From assembly GCF_021991835.1 (NCBI RefSeq), contig NZ_JAHDAU010000002.1, forward strand, positions 186,001 to 250,000: DNA of 64,000 bases, in the 5' to 3' direction. The DNA is from Polaribacter sargassicola. Its GTDB lineage: Bacteria; Bacteroidota; Bacteroidia; Flavobacteriales; Flavobacteriaceae. Below are positions 9,126-18,476 of this stretch, piece by piece. The notes below the pieces were generated by a model that had not been told where the DNA came from, ran no database searches, and worked only from the letters and a program-made list of their open reading frames with translations. Positions within the stretch are counted from its first letter, which is position 1. Each line of letters begins with the position of its first letter. Both the position numbers and the translations under genes were made by a program.

Positions 9126-10007
9126 TTACAAACCACTAAAATCTAAAATTTCTTTTTCTGTAATTATTGGGTTTGCACCTTCTTTTTGGGCTACTAAAGC
9201 TCCTACAGCACAAGCAATATCTAATGATCTTTGTGGATTTTGTTTTTCTAATAAGTAATTGATTAACGTTGCTAAAAAAGAATCTCCAGCTCCTACTGTA
9301 TCTGCAACTTTTATTTGATAACCACTATTGTAAAAAAGTGTTGAATTATATAACAAAACAGCACCATGTTCTCCTTTGGTTACACAAATGTGTTTTGTTG
9401 ATGTTTTTTCTGAAACAAACCATAAATTTTGTTCTAAATTATTAAACTTAGATCCTAAATATTTTGCAATTTCATACAATTCTTCATCATTAAATTTAAT
9501 AAAATTAGCTGTATGCATTAATTCTATCAAAGTTTCTTTATCAAAAAAAGGAGCCCTTAAATTAACATCAAAAATTTTATAGTTTGCAATTTCTAAATAA
9601 CTATATAAAGTTGTTTTAGAAACAGCATCTCTACAAATTAAACTTCCAAAAACAAAAGCATCAGCACTTTTTACTACTGCTGATGCTTGTTCTGTAAATT
9701 TTATTTTATCCCAAGCTTTAGGATGTTCTATACAATAACTTGCTGCACCTTTATTATTTAAAGTTACAGTAACTTTACCAGTGTTAAAATCATCTAAAAC
9801 CTGAACATTTTTTATATCTATTTTGCGTGTTTTTAAATATTCCAAAATTTGTTTTCCTAAATCATCATTACCAATAGCACTAATCATTGCAACATTATTC
9901 GCAAAAGATTGCAAACGAGACGCTACATTTAATGGCGCACCACCAATTTTTTTATGATTAGGAAAAACATCCCATAAAACCTCTCCAAAACAAACAATTG
10001 TAGACAT
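9126..10007 (-). CDS. PfkB family carbohydrate kinase (probable fructokinase)
   Basis: Ribokinase/PfkB-fold sugar kinase, 293 residues. The N-terminal block FGEVLWDVFPNHKKIGGAPLN and the C-terminal anion-hole motif DTVGAGDSFLATL, with its catalytic Asp, are both clear. The start pattern 'FGEVLWD...GGAPLNVA' is that of bacterial fructokinases. It is the last gene of a three-gene minus-strand operon, 9 bp after the GT4 synthase gene. A kinase making fructose-6-phosphate would feed the synthase acceptor or salvage fructose released by the upstream glycosidase. That context supports fructokinase but does not prove it. Confidence 0.82.
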   Translation of the reverse strand: MSTIVCFGEVLWDVFPNHKKIGGAPLNVASRLQSFANNVAMISAIGNDDLGKQILEYLKTRKIDIKNVQVLDDFNTGKVTVTLNNKGAASYCIEHPKAWDKIKFTEQASAVVKSADAFVFGSLICRDAVSKTTLYSYLEIANYKIFDVNLRAPFFDKETLIELMHTANFIKFNDEELYEIAKYLGSKFNNLEQNLWFVSEKTSTKHICVTKGEHGAVLLYNSTLFYNSGYQIKVADTVGAGDSFLATLINYLLEKQNPQRSLDIACAVGALVAQKEGANPIITEKEILDFSGL

Positions 10008-10016
10008 AAATAAATT

Positions 10017-11291
10017 TTAATAAATATTAGTTTCTGATGTTCTTTGACTTATAGAGCTAGAAAAAATAGCTAACATCCTTTTTGCGATACCTGTCCAACC
10101 AAAATTTCTACGAGCAAACCTTGCGCCTTCTACAGACATTTCATTTCTTAAATTAGGATATAAAAGTGGCATTGCCATCATTGCACCAAATTCTTTTGGT
10201 CTATGAGGATCTGCAAATAATGCTTGGTTTCCAAAATCAATTAAATCACACAAACCACCATGTACAGTAACAACACTTGGTGTACCACAAGCCATTGCTT
10301 CTATAGCAACCATACCAAAAGGTTCGTACCTAGAAGGCATTACAAAAATACTTGCAGATCTGTAAACATTTGCCAAATCTTCATCTGCAATATAATTTTT
10401 CCACTTTATTTTATCCATTACACCCAACTCTTTAGCAAGCTCTTTTAGCTTTTCTATTCCGTCTCTATCTTGTTGAGAATCTCCACCAATTGCAGCAACT
10501 AATCTTGCCTCTGGGCACAATTCAAAAACTGTTGGTAAAGCATGTAAAAGTAAATCGTAACCTTTATTATGTGCCATTCTACCTAAAGCTAAAATATCAG
10601 TAGGCTTAATATCATACTTTAAGCGGATTTTATCATTTTCTTTTGATGGAACAGGGAAAAATCTATTTTCATCTATTCCTGGCGGAATCATACTACAGTT
10701 TCTTGCTAAAACATCATACTGTTGTACTAACAAATCAACTTGAGGTAATGTTGTTGCAATAACAAAATTACACATCTGATACACAAAATATTCTTTTCTA
10801 ATTCGTTCTTTAAAACGATATGTTTTCTCCATTTCCTTCTCGTCCATATCGCTTCCCATCGTGTGCTGTTTCCACCAACCGAGAGAATGTGGTGTATGTA
10901 CATGGCAAATACCTAATTCTTCTGCAATTTTTTGTCCTGCCCAACCTGCATCCCAATAATGAGAATATACAACATCGTATTTTTTTCCTTCTTTTTTTAT
11001 TGCAGCCAAACAATTGGTTACAAACTTTTTAAGATGATCGTGCATGTCTTCTTTTCTGATGAATTTTTTTCCACCAAAAGGAATTCTCCAAACACTAAAA
11101 TTTTCGTCTACGTGATCATACTCTGGTTGATCTTCGAACTGACGTGTTACTAAGTCTACACGTTTTCCTAATCTACTAAATCTATCTGCTAATTCTAATA
11201 CATATACTACTTGACCTCCTGTATCTGGTTTTCCTAATTCTGCATTTGCACCAACGTAACCATGTAAAGAGATCATTAATATCGACTTCAT
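10017..11291 (-). CDS. GT4 glycosyltransferase of the sucrose-phosphate synthase type
   Basis: Retaining GT-B glycosyltransferase, 424 residues, close to bacterial sucrose-phosphate and mannosylfructose-phosphate synthases. Seen: the glycine-rich acceptor loop SLHGYVG with KPDTGGQVVYV, HTPHSLGWWK, and the nucleotide-sugar block PSRYEPFGMVAIEAMACGTP with its ExFGxxxxE signature. Expected reaction: NDP-hexose plus fructose-6-phosphate to a phosphorylated disaccharide; the donor sugar cannot be fixed from sequence. It lies 4 bp downstream of the HAD/glycosidase gene and 9 bp upstream of a PfkB kinase gene, which supplies the phosphatase and kinase steps. The product could be sucrose or a related compatible solute. 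Confidence 0.82.
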   Translation of the reverse strand: MKSILMISLHGYVGANAELGKPDTGGQVVYVLELADRFSRLGKRVDLVTRQFEDQPEYDHVDENFSVWRIPFGGKKFIRKEDMHDHLKKFVTNCLAAIKKEGKKYDVVYSHYWDAGWAGQKIAEELGICHVHTPHSLGWWKQHTMGSDMDEKEMEKTYRFKERIRKEYFVYQMCNFVIATTLPQVDLLVQQYDVLARNCSMIPPGIDENRFFPVPSKENDKIRLKYDIKPTDILALGRMAHNKGYDLLLHALPTVFELCPEARLVAAIGGDSQQDRDGIEKLKELAKELGVMDKIKWKNYIADEDLANVYRSASIFVMPSRYEPFGMVAIEAMACGTPSVVTVHGGLCDLIDFGNQALFADPHRPKEFGAMMAMPLLYPNLRNEMSVEGARFARRNFGWTGIAKRMLAIFSSSISQRTSETNIY

Positions 11292-11295
11292 ATTT

Positions 11296-13389
11296 CTATT
11301 TTTTAGTTTTAATTATTTTTAAATCATTACAAGCTGCTATATATTGGGCAGCAGACCATGCTTGGTATGCTTTACCCATTGGTTTACCTGTTGTACCATG
11401 CGCCCATTCTGTAAATTCCCATTCATCTGTAATACCTTCTTTGTTTATTAAAGCAAGTTTGTGTAGTTCTGCAATTGCTACATCTCTAAAACCTAACTTA
11501 TTTACAAATTTCACCCAAAAACCTCCCACAAAAGGCCAAATTCCTCCATTGTGATAATGGTTTGGTAGATTTAAAAGATTTACTGTATAATATGGTTTCC
11601 AATCTGGATCTCCAGGACTTACAACCGGATACACATTTGCTACCGGAAAAGGATCATTTACACCAACACCTAACATAAACCTAAAGGTTTGATGTGCTTT
11701 TTCTGCATCTATTGTACCGTGTAAAAAAGCTAAAATATTCCCCAAAGTATCACAACGCCAACTAAAATCGAAAGGTGTTGTTTGTGCTATTAAATAAGAT
11801 GTATCTCCTAGTGTAAATTGCTTTTCGGCAAAAGAAACCGATTGAAATAATTTTTGTTGTGTTGATGGCCAGAAGTTTTGTACAATTTCTTTTTTAATTA
11901 CTTGAGACCATCTAATATACTCACCAGCTTCTTCATGATTACCTAACATTTCTAACATTCTACCAAAACAAACATTAGATCTGTACCATAAAATTTCATC
12001 GTATAAAATATTATAGCTTCTACCAAATAAATCAGTCCAATCTCCTGCTTCTGGTATTTCTAAAAGTGCATCATTATTACTGTCATGTGCACCTAACCAA
12101 CGCATAGTTTCTTTAATATCTCCAATATATTTTCTTAAGAACTCTATATCTTTGGTAACATTTACATATTCATAAAACGCAATTACTACCCAAATTCCAC
12201 TATCAATAGAACAGATTCCTCCTACTCCAGAATAATCTGGTTCTTCATCTTTTAATCTTACATTGGCAGGTATTTGTCCGTTTCTAGACATGTGCTCTAA
12301 CAAAGTAATTAATGTTTGTCTTTGACATTGATGTATTTCTTCATCATCAATTAAAGACAAAGAACCAATTACCGTAATTGCACCATCTCTAGCCCAAACA
12401 CTGTGGTAGTTTTCATCAGTTCCGCTTGGTATATTGTCTTTAATAGAACAAGCAGAAAATCCTAACGGAGTAATATTTTTCTTTAAAGCCTCTATCGCTT
12501 TTACATAACCTTCTTTAATTAAAGCTATTTTTTCATCTGTATCTTCTAGAGCAATATTCTCTATTTCTCTTTTAATAAAGAAATCGTCTGAATGATCTAC
12601 TACAACATCTTCTATAGCTTTTTCTGGTAAAATTCCATAAAAAATTAAACCTTCTATAACTCCATCTCCTTTTGCTTTTTCTGTGTGATAAACTTTTTTA
12701 TGTTTTGTATAGATATAAAGTTCTTCGTGTGCATTTGCAACTACAATACCAAATACATCTTTTAAATCGAACATTGCAGAATCATTACCACTATCTCCTG
12801 CAACTAAAACTTCGTTTGTTTTTATTTTTAGTCTTTTAATTAACCATTGTAAGGCATTTCCTTTATTTGCCCATTTTGGCAAAATATCTAAATATTTATT
12901 ACCAGAATAAACCACATTAACATCCATATCTGCATCTGCAAAATCTTGTTCTATACCTTCTACAAGCTCTGTACTTGCGTCATGAAAAAAGTAACTTCTT
13001 TTGTATGAATGTTGAAACTTACTTGGTTGATCACTTATAGGATGATCTATTTTTTGAATGATATTTTCTACAGACTCAAGATTCCAACCATCATCTAAAA
13101 CGTCATTAAATTCTTTTACAAGAGCTCCTTTTTTAAAGTTATAAATATGTGTACCTACTCCAGAAATTATATAATCTGGTTCTGGCAACACCTTTTTTTC
13201 TATTAAATGTAAAACGTCATCTATTAAACGCCCTGTATTATATGTTAAAATAACATCATTTTGGTCTTTATACTTTTCCCATATTTTTTTAAAATTACTT
13301 TTATAGGTATGAAAATCTATTAACGTATTATCAATGTCAAATGATAATAACTTTATTTCATTCTCCATTTTTAAGCTTTTTACAGTCAT
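11296..13389 (-). CDS. Bifunctional HAD-IIB (sucrose-phosphatase-like) phosphatase fused to GH100/GDE-like glycosidase
   Basis: Two enzymes in one chain of 697 residues. Residues 8-270 are a HAD-IIB phosphatase of the sucrose-phosphatase type: FDIDNT nucleophile block, TYNTGR, and GDSGND with its metal Asp. From about residue 285 there is an (alpha/alpha)6-barrel glycosidase with WARDG, SIDSGIW, HYHNGGIWP and a C-terminal GKAYQAWSAAQY. These motifs resemble neutral/alkaline invertase (GH100) and the glucosidase half of debranching enzyme. No signal peptide. The start may instead be the Met at 13368 (MENEIK). It is first in the operon with a synthase and a sugar kinase. Which linkage the glycosidase cuts is unknown. 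Confidence 0.8.
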   Translation of the reverse strand: MTVKSLKMENEIKLLSFDIDNTLIDFHTYKSNFKKIWEKYKDQNDVILTYNTGRLIDDVLHLIEKKVLPEPDYIISGVGTHIYNFKKGALVKEFNDVLDDGWNLESVENIIQKIDHPISDQPSKFQHSYKRSYFFHDASTELVEGIEQDFADADMDVNVVYSGNKYLDILPKWANKGNALQWLIKRLKIKTNEVLVAGDSGNDSAMFDLKDVFGIVVANAHEELYIYTKHKKVYHTEKAKGDGVIEGLIFYGILPEKAIEDVVVDHSDDFFIKREIENIALEDTDEKIALIKEGYVKAIEALKKNITPLGFSACSIKDNIPSGTDENYHSVWARDGAITVIGSLSLIDDEEIHQCQRQTLITLLEHMSRNGQIPANVRLKDEEPDYSGVGGICSIDSGIWVVIAFYEYVNVTKDIEFLRKYIGDIKETMRWLGAHDSNNDALLEIPEAGDWTDLFGRSYNILYDEILWYRSNVCFGRMLEMLGNHEEAGEYIRWSQVIKKEIVQNFWPSTQQKLFQSVSFAEKQFTLGDTSYLIAQTTPFDFSWRCDTLGNILAFLHGTIDAEKAHQTFRFMLGVGVNDPFPVANVYPVVSPGDPDWKPYYTVNLLNLPNHYHNGGIWPFVGGFWVKFVNKLGFRDVAIAELHKLALINKEGITDEWEFTEWAHGTTGKPMGKAYQAWSAAQYIAACNDLKIIKTKK

Positions 13390-13407
13390 TTAAATATATT
13401 TTTAAGC

Positions 13408-13438
13408 TAAAATTATTAATATTCGTTAATTTAACAAA
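13408..13438 (-). promoter_or_regulatory. Candidate promoter of the sugar operon
   Basis: On the minus strand TTTG (13435-13438) is followed after 19 bp by TAATTTTA (13408-13415). This is one mismatch from the Bacteroidota TTTG-N17-23-TAnnTTTG promoter and points at the HAD/glycosidase gene, about 19 bp upstream of its start. Pattern match only. Confidence 0.4.
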
Positions 13439-13592
13439 AATTAGAAGAGCATCCAAAACTTAAGGTTTATAAGATTATTTGTTCACCTATTTTTATGATT
13501 GTGATAATTATGTTAACAAAAAAATAGCAAATAAGGAATGGAAAAAAATCATTTTATTTTTACTCATCATTAAAAATTAATATCATTACATT

Positions 13593-14168
13593 ATGAAAAA
13601 ATTGCAAGAGTTTTATTTTAAAAATGATGTAGAATGGCGTAATTGGTTATCTAAAAATTACGATTCTTCTAACGGGGTTTATCTTATTTTTTATAAAGTA
13701 GAAAATAAAGAAGAATCTATGCGATGGGAAGAAGCCGTAAAAGTTGCTCTTTGTTTTGGTTGGATTGATGCTACTGTAAAAAGTTTAGGTAACGGAAAAC
13801 GAAGACAATATTTTTGCCCAAGAAAACAAAAAAGTATTTGGAGTGCCGTAAATAAAAAATATATTGAAGAGTTAACTGCAAACAATTTAATGCACCAAAG
13901 CGGATTTGATATTATTAAAATTGCAAAAGAAAATGGTTCTTGGACAGCTTTAGATGCTGTAGAAAAAGGAATAATTCCTACTGATTTACAAACTGAGTTT
14001 GATAAAAATAAAACGGCTTTTACAAACTACAATAATTTTGCACCAAGTTATAGAAAAAGCTATTTGTATTGGTTACAACAAGCTAAAAGAGAAACAACAA
14101 GAAAAAACCGAATTATAGAAATAATTCGGTTATGTAATGAGAATATAAAATCTCGTGATGTTAGGTAA
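13593..14168 (+). CDS. YdeI/OmpD-associated family protein
   Basis: Cytosolic protein of 191 residues in the YdeI-like (bacteriocin-protection/OmpD-associated) family. Recognisable blocks are EEAVKVALCFGWIDATVKSL, RRQYFCPRK and the C-terminal SYRKSYLYWLQQAKRETTR, which ends in a basic helix. The biochemical role of the family is not established. It is a single gene, convergent with the AAA ATPase gene with 2 bp between stops. The upstream 203-bp gap is AT-rich and holds the sugar-operon promoter candidate on the other strand. Confidence 0.82.
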   Translation: MKKLQEFYFKNDVEWRNWLSKNYDSSNGVYLIFYKVENKEESMRWEEAVKVALCFGWIDATVKSLGNGKRRQYFCPRKQKSIWSAVNKKYIEELTANNLMHQSGFDIIKIAKENGSWTALDAVEKGIIPTDLQTEFDKNKTAFTNYNNFAPSYRKSYLYWLQQAKRETTRKNRIIEIIRLCNENIKSRDVR

Positions 14169-14170
14169 TT

Positions 14171-15637
14171 TTACAATCCGCTCATAAAATTACCATACGG
14201 ATCTTTAAACTGTGTGCCTTCAGAAAATCTATATTTACTTAATTTTTTAAATTCTACCAGCGCCCATAAAACAAATTCTTTTACAAAATAACTTTCTTGC
14301 TTTGTTAATTTTGGCTGATATTTTTCTAATAGTTTTTCTAACGGAGTAACATTATCTAATAGTTTTGTATAAGTTTTTTCGTTTAAATCATCTAAAATTT
14401 CAAAATCTGAATCAGTATTAAAAAACCAAGAGATTACATCATCATAAGGAGATTCTGCTGTTTGTTTTTCTAATTTTTTGATTTCTGGAAAATAAATTGG
14501 GAACAATGTTTTAATGGCATTTGCTATTAAATTTTGAGCTACAGATGCTGCTCCTTCTTGTTCCCCTTCATAAACCAATTCTACTTTACCAGTAATTGCC
14601 GGTATAATTCCGTCAAAATCACTTAATCTAATTGTTGTTTTTTCATCACCAGAAATTAACAATCTTCTTTCTGCTGTACTTAATAAATTCTGAAAAGCTG
14701 TAATACTTAAACGTGCACTTACACCACTTTTTACATCAATATATTCGCTTTCTCTTGCTTCAAAAACAATTTGCTCTAACAAATCTTTTGCCAATTCTGG
14801 CACAAAAATAGTTTCTGCTTGTCTTTCATCTAGCTTTGCCTCTTGTTGCGTAATTGTTTTCGCAGTTTCTATATCTTCTGGATAATGTGTTAATATTTGC
14901 GAACCAATTCTATCTTTTAAAGGCGTTACAATACTTCCTCTATTGGTATAATCTTCTGGATTTGCTGTAAATAAAAACTGCATATCTAAAGGCAGTCTTA
15001 ATTTAAATCCTCTAATTTGAATATCACCTTCTTGTAGAATATTAAACAATGCTACTTGAATTCTAGCTTGTAAATCTGGCAATTCATTAATTACAAAAAT
15101 ACATCTGTTTGCTCTCGGAATCATTCCGTAATGAATTACTCTATCATCTGCATAACTTAATTTTAAATTTGCTGCTTTTATAGGATCTACATCTCCAATA
15201 ATATCTGCAACTGTAACATCTGGCGTTGCTAATTTTTCTGCAAAACGCTCACTTCTATGCATCCAATAAATAGGAGTTTCATCTCCTTTTTCTTTAATTT
15301 TTTCTACTGCAAATCTAGAAATTGGTTGTAATGGATCATCATTAATTTCTGAGCCTTCTACAACCGGAATGTATTCGTCTAACAAGTTTAACATCAACCT
15401 TGCTAAACGTGTTTTTGCTTGTCCTCTTAATCCTAATAAATTAATATTGTGTTTGCTTAAAATGGCTCTTTCTAATTGAGGAATTACCGTATTTTCATAA
15501 CCATGAATCCCTTTAAAAGCAGATTCTTTATTCATTATTTTGGTAATCAGGTTTTCTCTTAATTCATCTTTAATAGATTTCGATTTATATCCTGATTTTT
15601 TTAATTCTCCTAATGTATTAATACTACTTATATTCAT
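14171..15637 (-). CDS. MoxR/magnesium-chelatase-I-like AAA+ ATPase
   Basis: AAA+ ATPase of 488 residues, probably the motor of a two-component remodelling system with the VWA protein encoded upstream. Walker A is degenerate (GLRGQAKTRL, with Lys retained). Walker B reads CIFVINELPDL and is followed by FTANPEDYTNRGSIVTPLKDR, the sensor-1 and arginine-finger region of the ChlI/MoxR clade. The C-terminal 170 residues are helical and specific to this subgroup. The order on the minus strand is VWA gene, 74 bp, then this gene. It is often annotated 'sigma-54 interacting', but there is no GAFTGA motif, so that label should not be used. Confidence 0.8.
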   Translation of the reverse strand: MNISSINTLGELKKSGYKSKSIKDELRENLITKIMNKESAFKGIHGYENTVIPQLERAILSKHNINLLGLRGQAKTRLARLMLNLLDEYIPVVEGSEINDDPLQPISRFAVEKIKEKGDETPIYWMHRSERFAEKLATPDVTVADIIGDVDPIKAANLKLSYADDRVIHYGMIPRANRCIFVINELPDLQARIQVALFNILQEGDIQIRGFKLRLPLDMQFLFTANPEDYTNRGSIVTPLKDRIGSQILTHYPEDIETAKTITQQEAKLDERQAETIFVPELAKDLLEQIVFEARESEYIDVKSGVSARLSITAFQNLLSTAERRLLISGDEKTTIRLSDFDGIIPAITGKVELVYEGEQEGAASVAQNLIANAIKTLFPIYFPEIKKLEKQTAESPYDDVISWFFNTDSDFEILDDLNEKTYTKLLDNVTPLEKLLEKYQPKLTKQESYFVKEFVLWALVEFKKLSKYRFSEGTQFKDPYGNFMSGL

Positions 15638-15642
15638 ATAAT

Positions 15643-15711
15643 TTGCTTTTCGCTATTGGCTTTTGCCTTTAGCACTTACTCTTATGTTTTTTAACAGCTA
15701 ATAGCTTTTTA
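15643..15711. repeat. Imperfect inverted repeat between VWA and AAA genes
   Basis: GCTATTGGC and GCTAATAGC lie about 40 bp apart and pair with one mismatch; related GCTTTT/GCTAATAGC words recur between them. Similar 'taatagc' intergenic repeats are common in Flavobacteriia. No function is visible. Confidence 0.35.
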
Positions 15712-16839
15712 TTATCCTTTAATTCGTTTTTTTCTATTGGTTTCGTAATCTTCAAAAATCATTTCTCCCAAACCTTTTAAACCTGTATAAAATGCTTTTC
15801 CTTGATTGGCTTGTGTAAAAGCTCTTACAAATTGCATTAAATATGGATCTTGTGCAATCATAAAAGTGGTAATTGGTATGTGTAATTTTCTAGCCTGTTG
15901 TGCCATTGCGTAACATTTATTTACAATGTATTTGTCTAAACCATTACTATTTTTATAATACTGTCCGTCTGGCAAACGCAAACAACTTGGTTTACCATCT
16001 GTAATCATAAAAATTTGTTTGTTAGTATTTCGTTTTCTTCGCAATAAATCCATAGCTAAATTTAAACCAGCAACGGTATTTGTATGATAAGGACCAACTT
16101 GTAAATACGGTAAATCTTTAATTTTAATAGACCAAGCATCGTTACCAAAAACAATAATATCTAAAGTATCTTTTGGGTAACGAGTTGTTATTAATTCCGC
16201 CAAAGCCATCGCTACTTTTTTAGCTGGTGTAATTCTGTCTTCTCCATACAAAATCATAGAATGGCTAATATCAATCATCAAAACTGTGCTCATTTGGCTT
16301 TTATGCAACGTTTCTTCTACAACCAAATCGCTTTCCGTTAAATTAAAACTATCAATTCCGTTGTTTATTTGTGCGTTTCTAATACTTTCTGTCATAGAAA
16401 CTTTGTCTAAAGCATCTCCAAACTGATAATTTCTAAAATCTCCGGTATGTTCATCCCCTATTCCTGGAGATTTACTTTTATGATTTCCTGCACCACTTCT
16501 TTTTATTTTACCAAAAATATGATTTAATGCTTGCTGACGAATTGCACGTTCTGTTTTAGGAGTAATTTTTGTTCCTCCAGTTCCATCGCCTTTAATCTCT
16601 TCTTTTATATATCCTTTCTTTTTAAGATCTTCTACAAAATCATCAATGGTATAGTTTTCATCCGTTAAATTATATTCTTTATCTAAAGAGCGTAACCAGT
16701 CTATGGCTTCATCAAAATCGCCAGATGTATGCGTAATTAGTTCCTTAAAAATTTCGAATAACTTATCAAAAGGCGAAACATGTTCAGCTTCGTATGTTTT
16801 AAAAACAAATCCTTTTCTTTTACTATTATTTTTCATCAT
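15712..16839 (-). CDS. von Willebrand factor A domain protein, partner of the AAA ATPase
   Basis: Cytosolic VWA protein of 375 residues. The C-terminal half holds the domain, with the MIDAS motif reading DISHSMILYGEDRITPAKK (DxSxS), a later Thr in HTNTVAG and the Asp of ITDGKPSC. The N-terminal half is charged and helical and includes a Gly/Lys-rich linker (IKGDGTGGTK). VWA proteins beside MoxR-type ATPases act as substrate or metal-insertion adaptors; the client here is unknown. It heads a two-gene minus-strand unit with the ATPase gene and is divergent from the SDR gene with 121 bp between. Confidence 0.82.
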   Translation of the reverse strand: MMKNNSKRKGFVFKTYEAEHVSPFDKLFEIFKELITHTSGDFDEAIDWLRSLDKEYNLTDENYTIDDFVEDLKKKGYIKEEIKGDGTGGTKITPKTERAIRQQALNHIFGKIKRSGAGNHKSKSPGIGDEHTGDFRNYQFGDALDKVSMTESIRNAQINNGIDSFNLTESDLVVEETLHKSQMSTVLMIDISHSMILYGEDRITPAKKVAMALAELITTRYPKDTLDIIVFGNDAWSIKIKDLPYLQVGPYHTNTVAGLNLAMDLLRRKRNTNKQIFMITDGKPSCLRLPDGQYYKNSNGLDKYIVNKCYAMAQQARKLHIPITTFMIAQDPYLMQFVRAFTQANQGKAFYTGLKGLGEMIFEDYETNRKKRIKG

Positions 16840-16960
16840 TATAAAAATACTGTTTTATACGGATGAAAAATAAAGATTAACATTGCTTTAATATATGCAA
16901 GCATAAATTTGTTTTATCATTTTAAAAAAATATTAAACAAAAAATAATTATATTTACCTT

Positions 16961-17836
16961 ATGGCAAGAATAATTATTACAGGTGGTACAGGTTTAGTCG
17001 GCAAAAGATTATCAAAATTACTGATAGATAAAAAACATGAAGTGGTAATTTTAAGTAGAAATCCTAAAAATAAAAATGAATTTAAATGGGATATTTCTGA
17101 TAATTATATTGATGAAAAAGCCTTATTAAACTCTGATTATATGATACATTTAGCAGGAGCAGGAATTGCCGATAAACGTTGGACAGAAGAAAGAAAACAA
17201 ATTATTATTGATAGTAGAGTAAAAACTGCCAATTTACTTTTTGATAAAATAAGCGAACTTAACATTGATTTAAAAGGATTTATTTCTGCTTCTGGAATTG
17301 GTTACTACGGCGCTATAACTTCTGATAAAATTTATACAGAAACAGACAAACCTGGTAATGATTTTTTAGGAGAAGTTTGCCAAAAATGGGAAAATGCAGC
17401 ACATCAATTTTCTACAAAAAAAATACCTGTAACTATTTTACGAACCGGTATTGTTTTATCTGATAAAGGTGGTGCTATAGATAAAATGAAAACACCTATT
17501 ATATCTCCTTTAGGTTCTGGAAAACAATTTTTACCATGGATTCATATTGATGATTTGTGCGAAATGTATGTAAAAGCTATTGAAGATAATTTATCAGGTA
17601 TTTTTAATGCTGTTGCGCCAGAACATCAAACTAATAAATCTTTTTCTAAAACGTTGGCAAAAAGTATTAAAAGACCTTTTTTATCATTTGGTGTTCCTAG
17701 TTTTATATTAAAAATTGTACTTGGTAAAATGGCCGTTTTATTGCTAGAAGGAAGTAGAATTTCGACAAAAAAAATCGAAAAGAATGGATATTCTTTCCGA
17801 TTTAAAACGCTAAAAGAAGCGTTAAATAATTTATAA
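16961..17836 (+). CDS. TIGR01777-type NAD(P)-binding SDR (YfcH-like)
   Basis: Extended short-chain dehydrogenase/epimerase of 291 residues, of the subgroup once called cell division inhibitor SulA-like. The N-terminal nucleotide loop is GGTGLVGKRLSKLL. SGIGYYG carries the family's Tyr region, and the C-terminal DUF1731-like tail (LLEGSRISTKKIEKNGYSF) is present. The substrate is unknown for the family. It is a single + strand gene, convergent with the YceI gene with 6 bp between stops. Confidence 0.85.
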   Translation: MARIIITGGTGLVGKRLSKLLIDKKHEVVILSRNPKNKNEFKWDISDNYIDEKALLNSDYMIHLAGAGIADKRWTEERKQIIIDSRVKTANLLFDKISELNIDLKGFISASGIGYYGAITSDKIYTETDKPGNDFLGEVCQKWENAAHQFSTKKIPVTILRTGIVLSDKGGAIDKMKTPIISPLGSGKQFLPWIHIDDLCEMYVKAIEDNLSGIFNAVAPEHQTNKSFSKTLAKSIKRPFLSFGVPSFILKIVLGKMAVLLLEGSRISTKKIEKNGYSFRFKTLKEALNNL

Positions 17837-17842
17837 TTTCTT

Positions 17843-18472
17843 TTAAAAAGTAGTTGTTATATCTAAAGCAACTTCACTCCAAGTTTTAGAAACTCCGTCT
17901 GCACCTTTATGCAAATCAAAACAAGCTTCGTTTAAAGCTTCTAACGCTGCAGAAGCTCCCCAATTTGTAATATCCATTGTTGCTTTCATGTTAAAAACAT
18001 TATTAACAATTGTATATGTAAAGGCAACCTTTTCTGTTACATTGTTCATTTTAATTTCTGCAACACCCGTTGTATCATCAGTAATCATTAATTTACCAGA
18101 AAGTAATTTTGTATTATCCATTATTCCAAAAAAGAATTTTTGGATTTTAAAATCTCTACTACTGTCTTTTGTAAAAATGCTACTTACAGGAATAGAAAAT
18201 TCTGTATTATTAATTGCTTCTTTTACCGTTGCTCCTTCTCCGCCAGCTAATACATCAACTTTTTTAAACTGCCCACCTACGCCAATTTTTTCTGTAGTTT
18301 TGTAAGCTGTAAAATTGATAGAATTATCTGCACTTGCAACTGAAAAAGCAGCATCACTCTTTTTAACTTCAACAGTTTCTTCTTTTTTAGAATCTGTACT
18401 TTTTTCAGATTTACAAGATGAAAAACTGAATGCTATAATAAACGCGAATAATAAAAATGATGTTTTTTTCAT
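17843..18472 (-). CDS. YceI-domain lipoprotein
   Basis: Periplasmic lipoprotein with a lipobox FSFSSC at the end of its signal peptide (Cys about residue 20), a short Lys/Glu/Ser linker and a YceI-like beta-barrel (residues about 40-209). YceI proteins bind long isoprenoid or lipid-like ligands in a lipocalin-type pocket; the ligand here is unknown. It is the last gene of the phospholipid run, 4 bp after the ACBP gene, which fits a lipid-related role but is only context. Confidence 0.85.
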   Translation of the reverse strand: MKKTSFLLFAFIIAFSFSSCKSEKSTDSKKEETVEVKKSDAAFSVASADNSINFTAYKTTEKIGVGGQFKKVDVLAGGEGATVKEAINNTEFSIPVSSIFTKDSSRDFKIQKFFFGIMDNTKLLSGKLMITDDTTGVAEIKMNNVTEKVAFTYTIVNNVFNMKATMDITNWGASAALEALNEACFDLHKGADGVSKTWSEVALDITTTF

Positions 18473-18476
18473 GATC

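Noticed and set aside
10810..11554. Several open frames of 60-100 codons within the GT4 and HAD/glycosidase genes
   Set aside because: All overlap strongly conserved coding sequence in other frames and have no domain signal; they are shadows.
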